Made by a program: the position numbers and the translations under genes
From: Pseudomonas canadensis
Lineage (GTDB): Bacteria > Pseudomonadota > Gammaproteobacteria > Pseudomonadales > Pseudomonadaceae
Length of the DNA stretch: 64,000 bases
Direction: 5' to 3'
Assembly: GCF_000503215.1 (NCBI RefSeq)
Contig: NZ_AYTD01000017.1
Location: 496,001-560,000, forward strand
Shown here: positions 36,374-44,206 of the stretch, piece by piece
How positions within the stretch are numbered: position 1 is the first letter of the stretch
How the letters are laid out: every line of letters begins with the position of its first letter
Notes under the pieces: generated by a model
What the model was told of the DNA's origin: nothing
The model's database searches: none
Seen by the model: only the letters and a program-made list of their open reading frames with translations

Positions 36374-37207
36374 CTAGCCGTAGCGACCGGTAATGTAGTC
36401 TTCGGTCTGCTTCTTCGCCGGATTGGTGAACAGGGTATCGGTGTCGCCGAACTCCACCAGTTTGCCCATGTACATGAACGCGGTGTAGTCGGAAACCCGC
36501 GCCGCCTGTTGCATGTTGTGGGTCACGATAACGATGGTGAACTTGGACTTGAGCTCGTAGATCAGCTCTTCGACTTTCAGCGTGGAGATCGGGTCGAGTG
36601 CCGAGCAAGGTTCGTCGAGCAGCAGTACTTCCGGCTCGACGGCGATGGTGCGGGCAATGACCAGACGCTGCTGCTGACCGCCAGACAGGCCGAGGGCCGA
36701 TTCGTGTAGACGGTCCTTCACTTCGTCCCACAGCGCCGCGCCTTTCAAGGCCCACTCGACTGCTTCGTCGAGGATGCGTTTCTTGTTGATGCCCTGGATG
36801 CGCAGGCCGTAGACCACGTTTTCGTAGATGGTCTTGGGGAACGGGTTGGGCTTCTGGAACACCATGCCCACGCGGCGACGCAGCTCGGCCACGTCTTCGC
36901 CCTTGCGGTAGATGTTGGTGCCGTAGAGGTTGATCGCACCGTCTACGCGGCAGCCGTCCACCAGGTCATTCATGCGGTTGAACGTGCGCAGCAGCGTGGA
37001 CTTGCCGCAGCCCGACGGGCCGATGAAGGCGGTCACGCGCTGCTTGGGGATGTTCATGCTGACGTCAAACAGCGCCTGTTTTTCACCGTAGTACAGGCTC
37101 AGGCCCGGCACTTCGATGGCCACGGTTTCCTGGGCCAGGCTCAGGCTCTGCTTGTCGCGACCCAGGGCAGACATGTTGATGCCGTGGGTGTGGGTGTCTT
37201 GTTGCAT
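36374..37207 (-). CDS. pstB: Phosphate ABC transporter ATP-binding protein PstB
   Basis: The 277-residue ABC ATPase has Walker A GPSGCGKST, signature ALGLSGGQQQRL and Walker B EVLLLDEPCSALD. It powers high-affinity phosphate uptake through PstA/PstC. A GGGAG site precedes the ATG. Residues 1-25 form a histidine-containing extension before the ABC fold. It lies 72 nt after pstA, with a hairpin in between. Confidence 0.97.
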   Translation of the reverse strand: MQQDTHTHGINMSALGRDKQSLSLAQETVAIEVPGLSLYYGEKQALFDVSMNIPKQRVTAFIGPSGCGKSTLLRTFNRMNDLVDGCRVDGAINLYGTNIYRKGEDVAELRRRVGMVFQKPNPFPKTIYENVVYGLRIQGINKKRILDEAVEWALKGAALWDEVKDRLHESALGLSGGQQQRLVIARTIAVEPEVLLLDEPCSALDPISTLKVEELIYELKSKFTIVIVTHNMQQAARVSDYTAFMYMGKLVEFGDTDTLFTNPAKKQTEDYITGRYG

Positions 37208-37243
37208 GGGATGCTCCCTGTGCTACCAATTCGTTGTGTTGAA

Positions 37244-37264
37244 CCGCAGGCATCGGGCCTGCGG
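37244..37264 (-). other. Hairpin between pstA and pstB
   Basis: CCGCAGGC and GCCTGCGG form an 8-bp perfect stem with a 5-nt loop in the 72-nt pstA-pstB gap. No U-tract follows, so it is more likely an mRNA processing or stability element than a terminator. Confidence 0.5.
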
Positions 37265-37279
37265 CAAGCAATATTCAGA

Positions 37280-38950
37280 TCAGCTATCCAACGCTTTGTA
37301 TTTTTCGCGCAGGTGGTTACGAATCCACACCGCCGACAAGTTGAGCGTGGCGATCACCAGCACCAGCAGCAACGCGGTGGCGTACACCAGCGGCCGTGCG
37401 GCTTCGACGTTGGGGCTCTGGAAGCCGACGTCATAAATATGGAAGCCCAGGTGCATGATCTTCTGGTCCAGGTGCAGGTACGGGTAGTTGCCATCCAGCG
37501 GCAGTGACGGCGCCAGTTTCACCACGCCGACCAGCATCAGCGGCGCCACTTCACCGGCGGCGCGGGCCACGGCGAGGATCATGCCGGTCATCATCGCCGG
37601 GCTGGCCATCGGCAGCACGATCTTCCACAGCGTTTCCGCCTTGGTCGCGCCCAGTGCCAGGGAGCCTTCACGTACGGTGCGAGGAATCCGCGCCAGGCCT
37701 TCTTCGGTGGCCACGATCACCACCGGCACCGCCAGCAGCGCCAGGGTCAGCGAGGCCCACAACAGGCCCGGCGTACCGAAGGTCGGGGCCGGCAGGGCTT
37801 CGGCGAAGAACAGGCGGTCAACCGAACCGCCCAATACATACACGAAGAAGCCCAGGCCGAACACGCCGTAGACGATGGCCGGTACACCGGCCAGGTTGTT
37901 CACGGCGATACGGATGACGCGGGTCAGGGTGTTCTGCTTGGCGTATTCACGCAGGTACACCGCCGCCAGCACGCCAAACGGAGTGACGATCATCGCCATG
38001 ATCAGGGTCATCATCACGGTGCCGAAGATAGCCGGGAAGATCCCGCCTTCGGTGTTGGCTTCCCGTGGGTCATCGCTGAGGAATTCCCAGACCTTGCTGA
38101 AGTAGAAGCCGATCTTGGTAATCGTACCCATGGCGTTCGGCTGGTAGGCGTGCACCACTTTGCCGATGCCGATTTCGATTTCCTTGCCGTTGCCGTCGCG
38201 AGCGGTCAGCGCGTCGCGGTTGAACTGGGCGTGCAGGTCGGCCAGGCGGGCTTCGATGTCTTGGTAACGGGCATTCAGCTCGGCGCGGTCGGCATCCATG
38301 TCGGCCTGGGCGGCGGCGTCGAGCTTGCCTTCCAGCTCCAGTTTGCGGCCGTGCAGGCGGATGCGCTCCAAACCGGCGTTGATCGCGCCGATGTCGGATT
38401 TTTCCAGGGTTTTGAGTTGAGCGGCCAGCTTGTTGACGCGATCCACACGGGCCTGCAGCTCCGGCCATGCGGCCTCGCCTTCGGCGATGACTTTACCGTC
38501 CTGCTTAACGTTGACCAGGGTGCCGTAGAAATTACCCCACTCACGGCGCTCGATGGTCATCAGGTTCGCCGGCGTGGTCTGGTCCTTGAGCCACTCGCCG
38601 ACGATCCAGGTGAAGTCGTTGCCGTTCAGGTCACGGTTGCCGACCTTGATCAGCTCGCGGGTCATGAACTCCGGACCTTGGTCCGGCACCGGCAGGCCAG
38701 CGCTTTTCAGGCGCTCGCGGGGTACTTCTTCCTTCTGCACCACTTCGCCGATGACGATATGGTTTGCCTGGCCCGGCACGTTGTAGTTGGCCTGGATCAG
38801 GTCGGCCGGCCAGAAGTGGCCCAAGCCACGCACGGCGATCACCGCCAGCAAACCAATGGTCATGATGACCGCGATGGACACCGCGCCACCACTGATCCAG
38901 ACGCCGGGGGCGCCGCTCTTGAACCATCCATTCAGGGAGTTCTGTTTCAC
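37280..38950 (-). CDS. pstA: Phosphate ABC transporter permease PstA (long form)
   Basis: The 556-residue permease has six hydrophobic segments in its C-terminal half and the ABC permease loop EEGLARIPRTVREGSLALGATKAETLWKI. The N-terminal part has one membrane segment and a hydrophilic, Asp/Glu/Arg-rich region of about 230 residues (about 45-290) predicted periplasmic and coiled. E. coli PstA is about 296 residues; the extended form is usual in pseudomonads. The start is GTG. It is 15 nt from pstC. Confidence 0.95.
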   Translation of the reverse strand: MKQNSLNGWFKSGAPGVWISGGAVSIAVIMTIGLLAVIAVRGLGHFWPADLIQANYNVPGQANHIVIGEVVQKEEVPRERLKSAGLPVPDQGPEFMTRELIKVGNRDLNGNDFTWIVGEWLKDQTTPANLMTIERREWGNFYGTLVNVKQDGKVIAEGEAAWPELQARVDRVNKLAAQLKTLEKSDIGAINAGLERIRLHGRKLELEGKLDAAAQADMDADRAELNARYQDIEARLADLHAQFNRDALTARDGNGKEIEIGIGKVVHAYQPNAMGTITKIGFYFSKVWEFLSDDPREANTEGGIFPAIFGTVMMTLIMAMIVTPFGVLAAVYLREYAKQNTLTRVIRIAVNNLAGVPAIVYGVFGLGFFVYVLGGSVDRLFFAEALPAPTFGTPGLLWASLTLALLAVPVVIVATEEGLARIPRTVREGSLALGATKAETLWKIVLPMASPAMMTGMILAVARAAGEVAPLMLVGVVKLAPSLPLDGNYPYLHLDQKIMHLGFHIYDVGFQSPNVEAARPLVYATALLLVLVIATLNLSAVWIRNHLREKYKALDS

Positions 38951-38965
38951 AGACTTCTACCTTTC

Positions 38966-41251
38966 TTAAAGCGACGAGTATTTCTTGCGCAGACGCTGAC
39001 GAATCAGCTCCGCGAGGGTGTTCATGATGAAGGTGAACAGCAGCAGCACCAGTGCCGAGAGGAACAGCACGCGGTAGTGACTGCCGCCCACTTCCGACTC
39101 GGGCATTTCCACTGCGACGTTGGCCGCCAAGGTGCGCAAGCCTTCGAACAGGTTCATCTCCATCACCGGGGTGTTACCGGTGGCCATCAACACAATCATG
39201 GTCTCGCCGACAGCGCGGCCCATACCGATCATCAATGCCGAGAAAATGCCCGGGCTGGCGGTCAGGATCACCACGCGTGTCATGGTCTGCCACGGCGTGG
39301 CGCCCAAGGCCAGCGAGCCCAGTGTCAGGCCGCGTGGCACGCTGAACACGGCATCTTCGGCGATGGAATAGATGTTCGGGATCACTGCGAAGCCCATGGC
39401 CAAACCCACTACCAGAGCGTTGCGCTGGTCGTAGGTGATGCCCAGGTCGTGGGAGATCCACATGCGCATATCGCCGCCGAAGAACCAGGTTTCCAGGTAC
39501 GGGCTCATGTACAGCGAGAGCCAGCCCACGAACAGGATCACCGGGATCAGGATCGCGCTTTCCCAGCCATCGGGAACGCGCAGACGCAGGGATTCAGGCA
39601 AGCGGCTGAAGATGAAGCCGGCGACAAGGATGCCAATCGGCAACAGCATCAACAGACTGAAAATGCCCGGCAGATGCCCTTCCACATACGGCGCCAGGAA
39701 CAGGCCGGCGAAGAAGCCAAGGATCACCGTCGGCATCGCCTCCATCAGCTCGATCACCGGCTTGACCTTGCGGCGCAGGCTCGGGGCCATGAAGTAGGCG
39801 GTGTAGATCGCTGCCGCAACAGCCAGTGGCGCAGCCAGCAGCATGGCGTAGAACGCCGCCTTCAAGGTGCCGAAGGTCAGCGGGGCCAGGCTCATCTTGG
39901 GTTCGAAGTCGGTGTTGGCGGCGGTCGATTGCCAGACGTATTTAGGCTCGTCGTAGTTTTCGTACCAAACCTTGCTCCACAGTGCGCTCCACGATACTTC
40001 CGGGTGCGGGTTGTCGAGCATCAGCGGTTGCAGCTTGCCGCCGGCTTCCACGATCACGCGGTTGGCCCGTGGCGACATGCCATACACGCCTTGGCCGTCG
40101 ACTACAGGGTCGACCAACAGGGTGCGGTGTGCAGTGCTGTGGAACACGCCGAAGTTGCCGGCAGCGTCGAGGGCGGTGAAGCCTTTGCGGCGCTCTTCGG
40201 CGGAAATTTCCACGATCGGCGTAGTGCCCATCTGGAAGGTGCGGATCTGCTTGAAGCGCTGCTCGCCATCCGGGTCGCGAGCCATGAACCACTGGGCCAG
40301 GCCGCCCTTGGAGTTGCCGACGATCAGCGAGATACCGCCCACCAGCTGCGTGCTGGCGGTGACTTCAGCGTTGCCGTCTTCGAGCAATTTGTAGCGACCG
40401 TTGAGGCTATTGTCGCGCAGGCTAAACACGTCGGCCAGGGCGCGGCCGTTGATCACGTACAACCATTGCTGACGTGGGTCGATGAAGATCGCTTTCACCG
40501 GTTCGGTCATCTGCGGCAGTTCGATGCGCTTCTGCTCGCTGGTGACTTCGCCGGTCATCATGTTTTCTTCGCGGCTCAGGGACAGCACGTTCAAGTGCGA
40601 ACCGGCGGAACCCGCAACCACCAAGGTTGAATCGGTGGCGTTAAGGGCGACATGCTCCAGCGGGCGACCGGCGTCATCCAGCACGATCGGCGTTTCACCG
40701 TAGGGGTATTCGACCGCAGGCGTAATGGTTTTCTTGCCGTCCGGGTAGGACACCTTATAGGTGTGGCGGAACACCATGGACTGGCCATTGGACAGACCGA
40801 GAATCACCAACGGGCTACCGGGCTGGTCTTCACCGATAGAAGCAACGCTGGTGCCGGCAGGCAGTGGCAGGTCGACACGCTTGAGTTCGGCGCCGGTTTC
40901 CACATTAAAGAACAACGCCTGGCCCTTGTCGGAAACCCGCATGGCGACTTGGTTCTGTTCTTCGAGGGAGATCATCAGCGGCTTGCCCGCGTCCTGGATC
41001 CAGGCCGGGGCCAGGGCGTCTTCCTTGGTCAATGAGGCACCTTGGAACAGCGGCGCGACGACATAAGCAAGAAAGAAGAAAATCAGGGTGATAGCGCCGA
41101 GGACGGCGAGGCCGCCGACCAGCACATACCAACGGGTCAGGCGATCCTTGAGCGCGCGAATGCGGCGCTTGCGTTGCAGCTCAGGCGTATTGAAGTCAAT
41201 GCGCTTGGGGGGAGAAGTCGTCGTCATGGTGGAATTGGCCAGATCATTCAT
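38966..41251 (-). CDS. pstC: Phosphate ABC transporter permease PstC (long form)
   Basis: The 761-residue permease has one N-terminal membrane segment (about 43-68) and then a large predicted periplasmic domain of about 370 residues, followed by the permease core with the loop GLTLGSLALGATPWQTMTRV. E. coli PstC is about 319 residues, so more than half of this protein is additional. The start is the ATG at 41251 after AGGG; an upstream GTG at 41257 is also in frame. A perfect Pho box lies just upstream, giving pstCAB-phoU its own Pho-controlled promoter downstream of pstS. Confidence 0.95.
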   Translation of the reverse strand: MNDLANSTMTTTSPPKRIDFNTPELQRKRRIRALKDRLTRWYVLVGGLAVLGAITLIFFFLAYVVAPLFQGASLTKEDALAPAWIQDAGKPLMISLEEQNQVAMRVSDKGQALFFNVETGAELKRVDLPLPAGTSVASIGEDQPGSPLVILGLSNGQSMVFRHTYKVSYPDGKKTITPAVEYPYGETPIVLDDAGRPLEHVALNATDSTLVVAGSAGSHLNVLSLSREENMMTGEVTSEQKRIELPQMTEPVKAIFIDPRQQWLYVINGRALADVFSLRDNSLNGRYKLLEDGNAEVTASTQLVGGISLIVGNSKGGLAQWFMARDPDGEQRFKQIRTFQMGTTPIVEISAEERRKGFTALDAAGNFGVFHSTAHRTLLVDPVVDGQGVYGMSPRANRVIVEAGGKLQPLMLDNPHPEVSWSALWSKVWYENYDEPKYVWQSTAANTDFEPKMSLAPLTFGTLKAAFYAMLLAAPLAVAAAIYTAYFMAPSLRRKVKPVIELMEAMPTVILGFFAGLFLAPYVEGHLPGIFSLLMLLPIGILVAGFIFSRLPESLRLRVPDGWESAILIPVILFVGWLSLYMSPYLETWFFGGDMRMWISHDLGITYDQRNALVVGLAMGFAVIPNIYSIAEDAVFSVPRGLTLGSLALGATPWQTMTRVVILTASPGIFSALMIGMGRAVGETMIVLMATGNTPVMEMNLFEGLRTLAANVAVEMPESEVGGSHYRVLFLSALVLLLFTFIMNTLAELIRQRLRKKYSSL

Positions 41252-41273
41252 GCGCACACCCTAGCGATCCTGT

Positions 41274-41291
41274 ATGACAGAAAGATGACAG
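41274..41291 (-). promoter_or_regulatory. Pho box upstream of pstC
   Basis: On the minus strand this reads CTGTCATCTTTCTGTCAT, a perfect match to the direct-repeat Pho-box consensus CTGTCAT-N4-CTGTCAT. It lies 23 nt before the pstC ATG, in the pstS-pstC gap, and supports an internal PhoB-activated promoter. Confidence 0.88.
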
Positions 41292-41350
41292 TGCAGTGAC
41301 GCAACAAAGCCGCCGCGAAGCAAGGCTGGCAGCGGACTAGAAAATTCGGA

Positions 41351-41376
41351 TGCGGGGCCGATACTCCGGCCCCGCA
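41351..41376 (-). terminator. Hairpin between pstS and pstC
   Basis: TGCGGGGCCG and CGGCCCCGCA form a 10-bp perfect stem with a 6-nt loop, 8 nt beyond the pstS stop. A short UUUU run follows about 6 nt later on the minus strand. It is likely a partial terminator that makes pstS mRNA more abundant than pstCAB, as is needed for a binding protein. Confidence 0.75.
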
Positions 41377-41383
41377 GAGGCAA

Positions 41384-42370
41384 TCAGTTGCCTTCTTTCA
41401 GACCCAGGTCAGCCAGGGCCTTGGCGGCGACTTTGGCTGGCAGTGGGATGTAGCCGTCTTTCACCACAACTTCCTGGCCCTGCTTGGACAGAACCAGCTT
41501 CACGAACTCAGCTTCCAGCGGGGCCAGAGGCTTGTTCGGGGCTTTGTTGACGTACACGTAGAGGAAACGCGACAGCGGGTATTTGCCGTTCAGGGCGTTT
41601 TCTTCACTGTCTTCGATGAAGTCAGTGCTGCCTTTCTTGGCCAGGGCCACGGTTTTCACGCTGGCGGTCTTGTAGCCAATGCCCGAGTAACCGATGCCGT
41701 TCAGCGACGAGCTGATCGACTGCACGACCGAAGCCGAGCCCGGTTGTTCGTTCACGTTTGGCTTGTAGTCGCCTTTGCACAGGGCTTCTTCTTTGAAGTA
41801 GCCGTAGGTGCCGGATACCGAGTTACGACCGAACAGTTGAACCGGCTTGTTGGCCAGGTCGCCGGTCACACCCAGGTCACCCCAGGTTTTCACGTCGGCT
41901 TTGCCACCGCACAGACGAGTCGAGGAGAAGATCGCGTCGACTTGTTCCATGGTCAGGTGCTGGATCGGGTTGTCCTTGTGCACGAACACGGCCAGGGCAT
42001 CCACGGCAACCGGGATAGCGGTTGGCTTGTAGCCGTACTTCTGCTCGAAGGCCGCCAGTTCGGTGTCCTTCATCTTGCGGCTCATCGGGCCCAGGTTGGA
42101 GGTGCCTTCAGTCAGCGCAGGTGGTGCGGTAGCGGAGCCAGCAGCTTGAATCTGGATGTTGACGTTCGGGTATTCCTTTTTGTAACCCTCGGCCCACAGG
42201 GTCATCAGGTTAGCCAGGGTATCGGAACCGACGCTGGACAAGTTGCCCGACACACCAGTGGTCTTAACGTAAGCCGGAATTGCCGGATCAACACCAGCGG
42301 CCACCGCGTTGGCGGTCGCAACGCCAGCAGCGACAAAAGTCATTGCCGCCATCAAACGTTTCAGTTTCAT
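41384..42370 (-). CDS. pstS: Periplasmic phosphate-binding protein PstS
   Basis: The 328-residue precursor has a Sec signal peptide (MKLKRLMAAMTFVAAGVATANAVA). Phosphate-ligand segments are visible as SVGSDTLANLM, AGSATAPPAL and GRNSVSGTYGYF. It captures phosphate and delivers it to PstCAB. It belongs to the Pseudomonas PstS type that ends KVAAKALADLGL. A Pho box lies about 70 nt upstream. The first gene of the phosphate operon. Confidence 0.97.
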   Translation of the reverse strand: MKLKRLMAAMTFVAAGVATANAVAAGVDPAIPAYVKTTGVSGNLSSVGSDTLANLMTLWAEGYKKEYPNVNIQIQAAGSATAPPALTEGTSNLGPMSRKMKDTELAAFEQKYGYKPTAIPVAVDALAVFVHKDNPIQHLTMEQVDAIFSSTRLCGGKADVKTWGDLGVTGDLANKPVQLFGRNSVSGTYGYFKEEALCKGDYKPNVNEQPGSASVVQSISSSLNGIGYSGIGYKTASVKTVALAKKGSTDFIEDSEENALNGKYPLSRFLYVYVNKAPNKPLAPLEAEFVKLVLSKQGQEVVVKDGYIPLPAKVAAKALADLGLKEGN

Positions 42371-42437
42371 GCCTTGCTCCTAGCAGATAGGGATAGTTGG
42401 ATCGGGGCCAAGTATCGGGAGGCCGTGTGAACACTCT

Positions 42438-42455
42438 ATGTCTGCAATGTGACAG
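42438..42455 (-). promoter_or_regulatory. Putative Pho box upstream of pstS
   Basis: On the minus strand CTGTCACATTGCAGACAT matches the Pho-box pattern with six of seven bases in the first repeat and five of seven in the second. It lies 68 nt before the pstS ATG. The rest of the 308-nt gap 42371-42678 holds the IR before the XRE gene and no gene of its own. Confidence 0.72.
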
Positions 42456-42626
42456 TTAGATGAAAGGCCACTATTGAGCGAGAAACTGCCATGACGTGGG
42501 GAGCATTGAGAAAGGTTTCTCAAGATCCAACTCGGATTTTTCCGACAGCCCTTTAAGGTTGCCGCTCGGAAGTGCGGCTCCTAACCTGCCAGGGCATCCA
42601 GGCTTGAGCCGCAATATCTCACCTCA

Positions 42627-42664
42627 GGTTGACAAAAATATAGTTAGGCATAGCCTTGTCAACC
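42627..42664 (+). promoter_or_regulatory. Inverted repeat and -35 box ahead of the XRE-PIN pair
   Basis: Perfect 9-bp arms, GGTTGACAA (42627-42635) and TTGTCAACC (42656-42664), flank 20 nt. The left arm contains a consensus -35 hexamer TTGACA and the right arm lies just before the AAGGAGA ribosome-binding site at about 42665. A weak -10 candidate, TAGCCT, is 16 nt from the -35. The layout fits an operator where the XRE protein represses its own promoter. Confidence 0.62.
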
Positions 42665-42678
42665 CAAGGAGAATTTTT

Positions 42679-43713
42679 ATGATTAATGACCGAATTCGCC
42701 GCGCAAGGCTGCTACGAGGCCTGTCACTCGAGGCTCTGGCGCTTCAGCTAGGCGATATCACCAAACAAGGCTTGAGCAAATATGAGAAAGGGTTAAGCAC
42801 TCCCAACTCCAGGCGCCTCCTGCAATTGGCCAAGGCACTGGAAGTAAGCCCGGAGTATTTTTTTCGTCCTGAAGCCTTGCCTCTGGCTCCACTGGAGTTT
42901 CGCAAACTGGCCAAAATGCCTCAGTACCGCCAAGTGCAAGTCGAGGAACAGGTCCGCGAGCACCTGGAGCGCTACATCGCCCTTGAAGAATGCTTCGAGC
43001 CGTTGGATATCCAGACCGCTAGAACCCCAGCGTACTTATTACCCGTGTCTTCCATAGAAGAAGCCGAGATAGCGGCTGACGAACTACGCAAGTATTGGGG
43101 GATAGGCGGCGATCCGATAGCCCACCTGACCGAACAACTGGAAGAACATGGGATCAAGGTGGTGATGCTGGATGGCCCGGATGATTTTGACGGCGCCTGC
43201 GTCGCCACCCGTGACGGCGAACATGTCCTGATTGCCTTGAATACCCAGCGTCCGGGTGAACGCATTCGTTTTACCGCGGCTCATGAGTTGGGACATTGGG
43301 TCATGCAACTGCCCGAAGAAATGCCAGAGCGCGAAAAAGAGAATTGCTGTCATCGTTTCGCCGGCGCCTTTCTTTATCCAGCTGACGCCGTTACCCGCGA
43401 TTTTGGTAGCCGCCCTCGCTCGAGAATTCATACTCAGGAACTACTGATCGCCAAGCGTCAGTACGGAATTTCAATGCATGCCGCATTGCGCCGCCTCAAA
43501 GATCTCGGTCTGGTAGGTGATACCGGCTACAAACTGCTCACCATCCAATTCAGCACTCATGGTTGGCGCAAGGCTGAACCCGAGCCAATCCCCTGCAAAC
43601 CACCGCAGCGCTTTGAATCCTTGGTGTTCTGGGCACTGGCGGAAGAGTTGATAACCAGGTCTCGGGCCGCGGAATTACTGCGAAGACCTCTGAAGGCACT
43701 GGAGAGTGCATGA
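42679..43713 (+). CDS. XRE-family regulator fused to an ImmA/IrrE (M78) metalloprotease domain
   Basis: The 344-residue protein has an N-terminal helix-turn-helix (about 1-60; RRARLLRGLSLEALALQLG, KQGLSKYEKG) and an ImmA/IrrE peptidase domain with the zinc motif HELGH at residues 202-206. Such fusions cut a repressor or act as antitoxins; I infer it controls the overlapping PIN gene. AAGGAGAATTTTT precedes the ATG at 42679; an ATG at 42496 would start in the upstream region and is rejected. It overlaps the PIN gene by 4 nt. The base composition is visibly more mixed than in the core genes either side. Confidence 0.9.
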   Translation: MINDRIRRARLLRGLSLEALALQLGDITKQGLSKYEKGLSTPNSRRLLQLAKALEVSPEYFFRPEALPLAPLEFRKLAKMPQYRQVQVEEQVREHLERYIALEECFEPLDIQTARTPAYLLPVSSIEEAEIAADELRKYWGIGGDPIAHLTEQLEEHGIKVVMLDGPDDFDGACVATRDGEHVLIALNTQRPGERIRFTAAHELGHWVMQLPEEMPEREKENCCHRFAGAFLYPADAVTRDFGSRPRSRIHTQELLIAKRQYGISMHAALRRLKDLGLVGDTGYKLLTIQFSTHGWRKAEPEPIPCKPPQRFESLVFWALAEELITRSRAAELLRRPLKALESA

Positions 43714-44138
43714 GCCTGATCTATATCAGCGATACGAATATCTGGATCGACTTCAGAAATGCCGGACTGCTGGAACAGATGTTCAAACTGCCCTTTACCC
43801 TCTGCTCTACCGACTTTGTTTTATATGAGCTGGAAGACATCTTCCACGACGAGTTGCTCGCCCAGGGCCTTTTGGTTGAGTCGTTCGATGAAAGAGGCGT
43901 ACAAAAATTAGTCAATTTGAAAATTGAGCATGGCAACAGCTCAATGGCTGATGTGTCCTGCTATTTATTGGCTCATACCACGGGTAGGCCATTGCTGACA
44001 GGTGATGGGAAACTGCGTCGCCAGGCGCAGAAAGAGGGCATCCAAGTACGTGGCGCCCTCTGGCTACTGGACCTCATGACCGAGCACCACACAATCACCT
44101 CATCAGTCGCCGCGCAAGCCCTGGAAAATATGCTTTAG
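43710..44138 (+). CDS. PIN-domain protein (putative toxin/RNase)
   Basis: The 142-residue protein carries the acidic residues of a PIN nuclease: Asp8 and Asn10 in SDTNIWIDF, Glu40 in LYELEDIF, Asp81 in MADVSCY and Asp99 in LTGDGKLR. PIN proteins are usually Mg2+-dependent RNases and many act as toxins. ATGA overlap with the XRE/ImmA gene makes it part of a two-gene module, comparable with COG2856-PIN pairs described by comparative genomics. Toxic activity is inferred, not shown. A hairpin follows 36 nt on. Confidence 0.85.
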   Translation: MSLIYISDTNIWIDFRNAGLLEQMFKLPFTLCSTDFVLYELEDIFHDELLAQGLLVESFDERGVQKLVNLKIEHGNSSMADVSCYLLAHTTGRPLLTGDGKLRRQAQKEGIQVRGALWLLDLMTEHHTITSSVAAQALENML

Positions 44139-44173
44139 TACGGCGCGAGATTGCCAGGAGCGGAATGCGAAAG

Positions 44174-44199
44174 CAGGCTCTCACGTTGGCGAGAGCCTG
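44174..44199. terminator. Convergent hairpin between the PIN and MHS transporter genes
   Basis: CAGGCTCTC and GAGAGCCTG form a perfect 9-bp stem with an 8-nt loop between the stops of two converging genes at 44138 and 44207. There is no clear U-tract on either side. It could serve both transcripts. Confidence 0.6.
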
Positions 44200-44206
44200 A
44201 TCAGGA

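Noticed and set aside
38150..40630. An 826-codon open frame on the plus strand opposite pstA and pstC.
   Set aside because: Same shadow pattern; the minus-strand genes carry clear transporter motifs.
42496..42678. A 61-residue N-terminal extension of the XRE/ImmA protein.
   Set aside because: The inner ATG at 42679 has a strong AAGGAGA and matches the XRE start; the extension crosses the TTGACA promoter and operator-like repeat.
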